DNA of 6,558 bases. Source: Sphingobacteriaceae bacterium. GTDB taxonomy: Bacteria; Bacteroidota; Bacteroidia; Sphingobacteriales; Sphingobacteriaceae. The position numbers and the translations under genes were made by a program. Positions within the stretch are counted from its first letter, which is position 1. Each line of letters starts with the position of its first letter. This document shows, one piece after another, positions 5,634 through 6,558 of the stretch. The notes under the pieces were generated by a model, which saw nothing but the letters and a program-made list of their open reading frames with translations, searched no databases and had not been told where the DNA came from. The stretch spans positions 1 to 6,558 of the forward strand of contig JANWIB010000058.1 of NCBI GenBank assembly GCA_025450155.1. The letters run 5' to 3'.

Positions 5634-6558
5634 TTATAAATGGATATCATGGTCGTATACGGACACTATTTGCTCACGTAAATTATAATTCGATGCCATC
5701 ACCTCTCCGTAAGCGCCGGCGGTACGTATGGCAAATAAATCTCCGCGTTGGGTTTCCGGCAGTTCTACTTCTTTGCCAAAACAATCGGTTGACTCGCATA
5801 TTGGGCCCACTACATCATAATTTACTGTTTTATTAAAGCCTTCTTTTGATAAATTTTCAATTTTGTGATAGGCCTGATAAAGCATTGGGCGCATCAATTC
5901 GGTCATACCCGCATCTAAAATTACAAAGTGCTTTTTCAATCCATTTTTAACATAGAGTACACGGGTTATCAGGCTTCCACATTGTGCCACTAATGCACGC
6001 CCCAACTCAAAATGTACCTCTTGTGTGGGTTTTCGAATAAGGAATTGATCGAAAATTTTAAAATAGGCTTCAAAATCAACTATACTATGGGTATCCGGAT
6101 GATGGTAATCTACTCCTAAACCACCGCCAACATTTAAAATTTTGAGAGAGAACCCATGCGATTCGAACCACTCACTCATTTCATTTACCTTTACACAAAG
6201 GCTTTTAAATACTTCAAGGTTAGTGATTTGCGACCCCACATGGAAGTGGATACCAAGAAGTTCAATATGCGAAAGCTGTTTTAGCACTGAAATTAAATCC
6301 GGCAATTCCCATATATTAATACCGAACTTGTTTTCCTCTAATCCGGTAGTGATATTATGATGCGTATAAGCATCTACATTCGGGTTAATACGAATGGCTA
6401 CCCGGGCTCTTTTATTTTTATCTTTAGCAAGTTCATTAATAACACTTAGTTCCTGAACAGATTCTATATTAAAACAGAAAATATCTCTATCCAGGGCTTC
6501 GTTTATCTCTTTATCCGATTTACCTACTCCTGCAAAAACTACCTTATTTGGATGAAAC
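5634..6558 (-). CDS. lysA: Diaminopimelate decarboxylase, N-terminus beyond window edge
   Basis: LysA decarboxylates meso-diaminopimelate to L-lysine with pyridoxal phosphate (PLP), the last step of lysine synthesis, as a cytoplasmic dimer. The frame is open from 6557 to the TAA at 5636-5634 (307 residues), and an apparent start near 6305 is only an internal TTG. The visible part opens with FHPNKVVFAGVGKSDKEI, the classic LysA segment. It continues with RVAIRINPNVDAYTHH, HFHVGSQI (near 6230-6250), the glycine-rich GGGLGVDY that holds the PLP phosphate, and CESTDCFG (Cys codon 5798-5796) with the catalytic cysteine. It ends with AGAYGEVMASNYNLR. The PLP-binding lysine (Y-A-x-K-A-N region) must lie upstream, outside the window. 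The usual EPGR motif reads ELGR near 6000, which I believe is normal for Bacteroidota LysA. Confidence 0.95.
   Translation of the reverse strand, partial: FHPNKVVFAGVGKSDKEINEALDRDIFCFNIESVQELSVINELAKDKNKRARVAIRINPNVDAYTHHNITTGLEENKFGINIWELPDLISVLKQLSHIELLGIHFHVGSQITNLEVFKSLCVKVNEMSEWFESHGFSLKILNVGGGLGVDYHHPDTHSIVDFEAYFKIFDQFLIRKPTQEVHFELGRALVAQCGSLITRVLYVKNGLKKHFVILDAGMTELMRPMLYQAYHKIENLSKEGFNKTVNYDVVGPICESTDCFGKEVELPETQRGDLFAIRTAGAYGEVMASNYNLREQIVSVYDHDIHL

Noticed and set aside
5634..6305. A short 223-residue protein beginning near 6305
   Set aside because: The apparent start is an internal TTG (leucine codon) of lysA; the frame stays open to the window edge and encodes typical LysA sequence.
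6142..6360. Plus-strand open frame of 72 codons
   Set aside because: It is antisense to lysA, whose minus-strand translation is clear throughout this stretch.

Overview
The window looks like ordinary chromosomal DNA of a low-GC member of the Bacteroidota, probably of the Cytophagales/Sphingobacteriales kind. The evidence is AT-rich intergenic DNA, almost no Shine-Dalgarno sequences, several matches to the Bacteroidota -7 promoter box (TAnnTTTG), and protein families with a Bacteroidota flavour (the LysA variant, the DHWC cupin, the DinB-like protein, and the 437-residue 'AEIGAGQ' protein). Ten genes are supported and all lie on the minus strand, so transcription runs from high to low coordinates. 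I see no rRNA, tRNA, CRISPR array, insertion sequence or phage gene, and no gene-free stretch longer than 300 bases.

In transcription order (right to left): a 5'-truncated diaminopimelate decarboxylase (lysA, 5634-6558); a DinB-fold protein (5058-5555); a 189-base gap with short CTGAGAACTGA repeats, a small imperfect palindrome and a likely promoter; a DHWC-motif cupin (4524-4868) followed after 6 bases by a PaiB-type flavin-fold protein (3900-4517); a 103-base gap with a good Bacteroidota-type promoter match; an unrecognised 125-residue protein (3419-3796); folB (3009-3374); an MgtC/SapB-type membrane protein (2343-2987); a 122-base gap carrying a perfect 12-bp inverted repeat; a small heat-shock protein (1780-2220) with a real Shine-Dalgarno sequence; a clear intrinsic terminator (1725-1759); a conserved 437-residue protein of uncertain function (399-1712); and, cut by the window edge, an SRPBCC/AHSA1-type protein (1-256).

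Likely transcription units, by inference from spacing: cupin-paiB; the 125-residue gene-folB-mgtC; hsp20 on its own, ended by its terminator; and the 437-residue gene, whose start lies only 12 bases beyond that terminator's U-tract. The metabolic content is housekeeping (lysine and folate synthesis) mixed with small stress or accessory proteins (sHsp, PaiB, DinB-fold, SRPBCC). I found no convincing new multi-gene system. The points most worth a second look are the hsp20 inverted repeat, the terminator set just before the 437-residue gene, that gene's unknown biochemistry, and the unrecognised gene ahead of folB.
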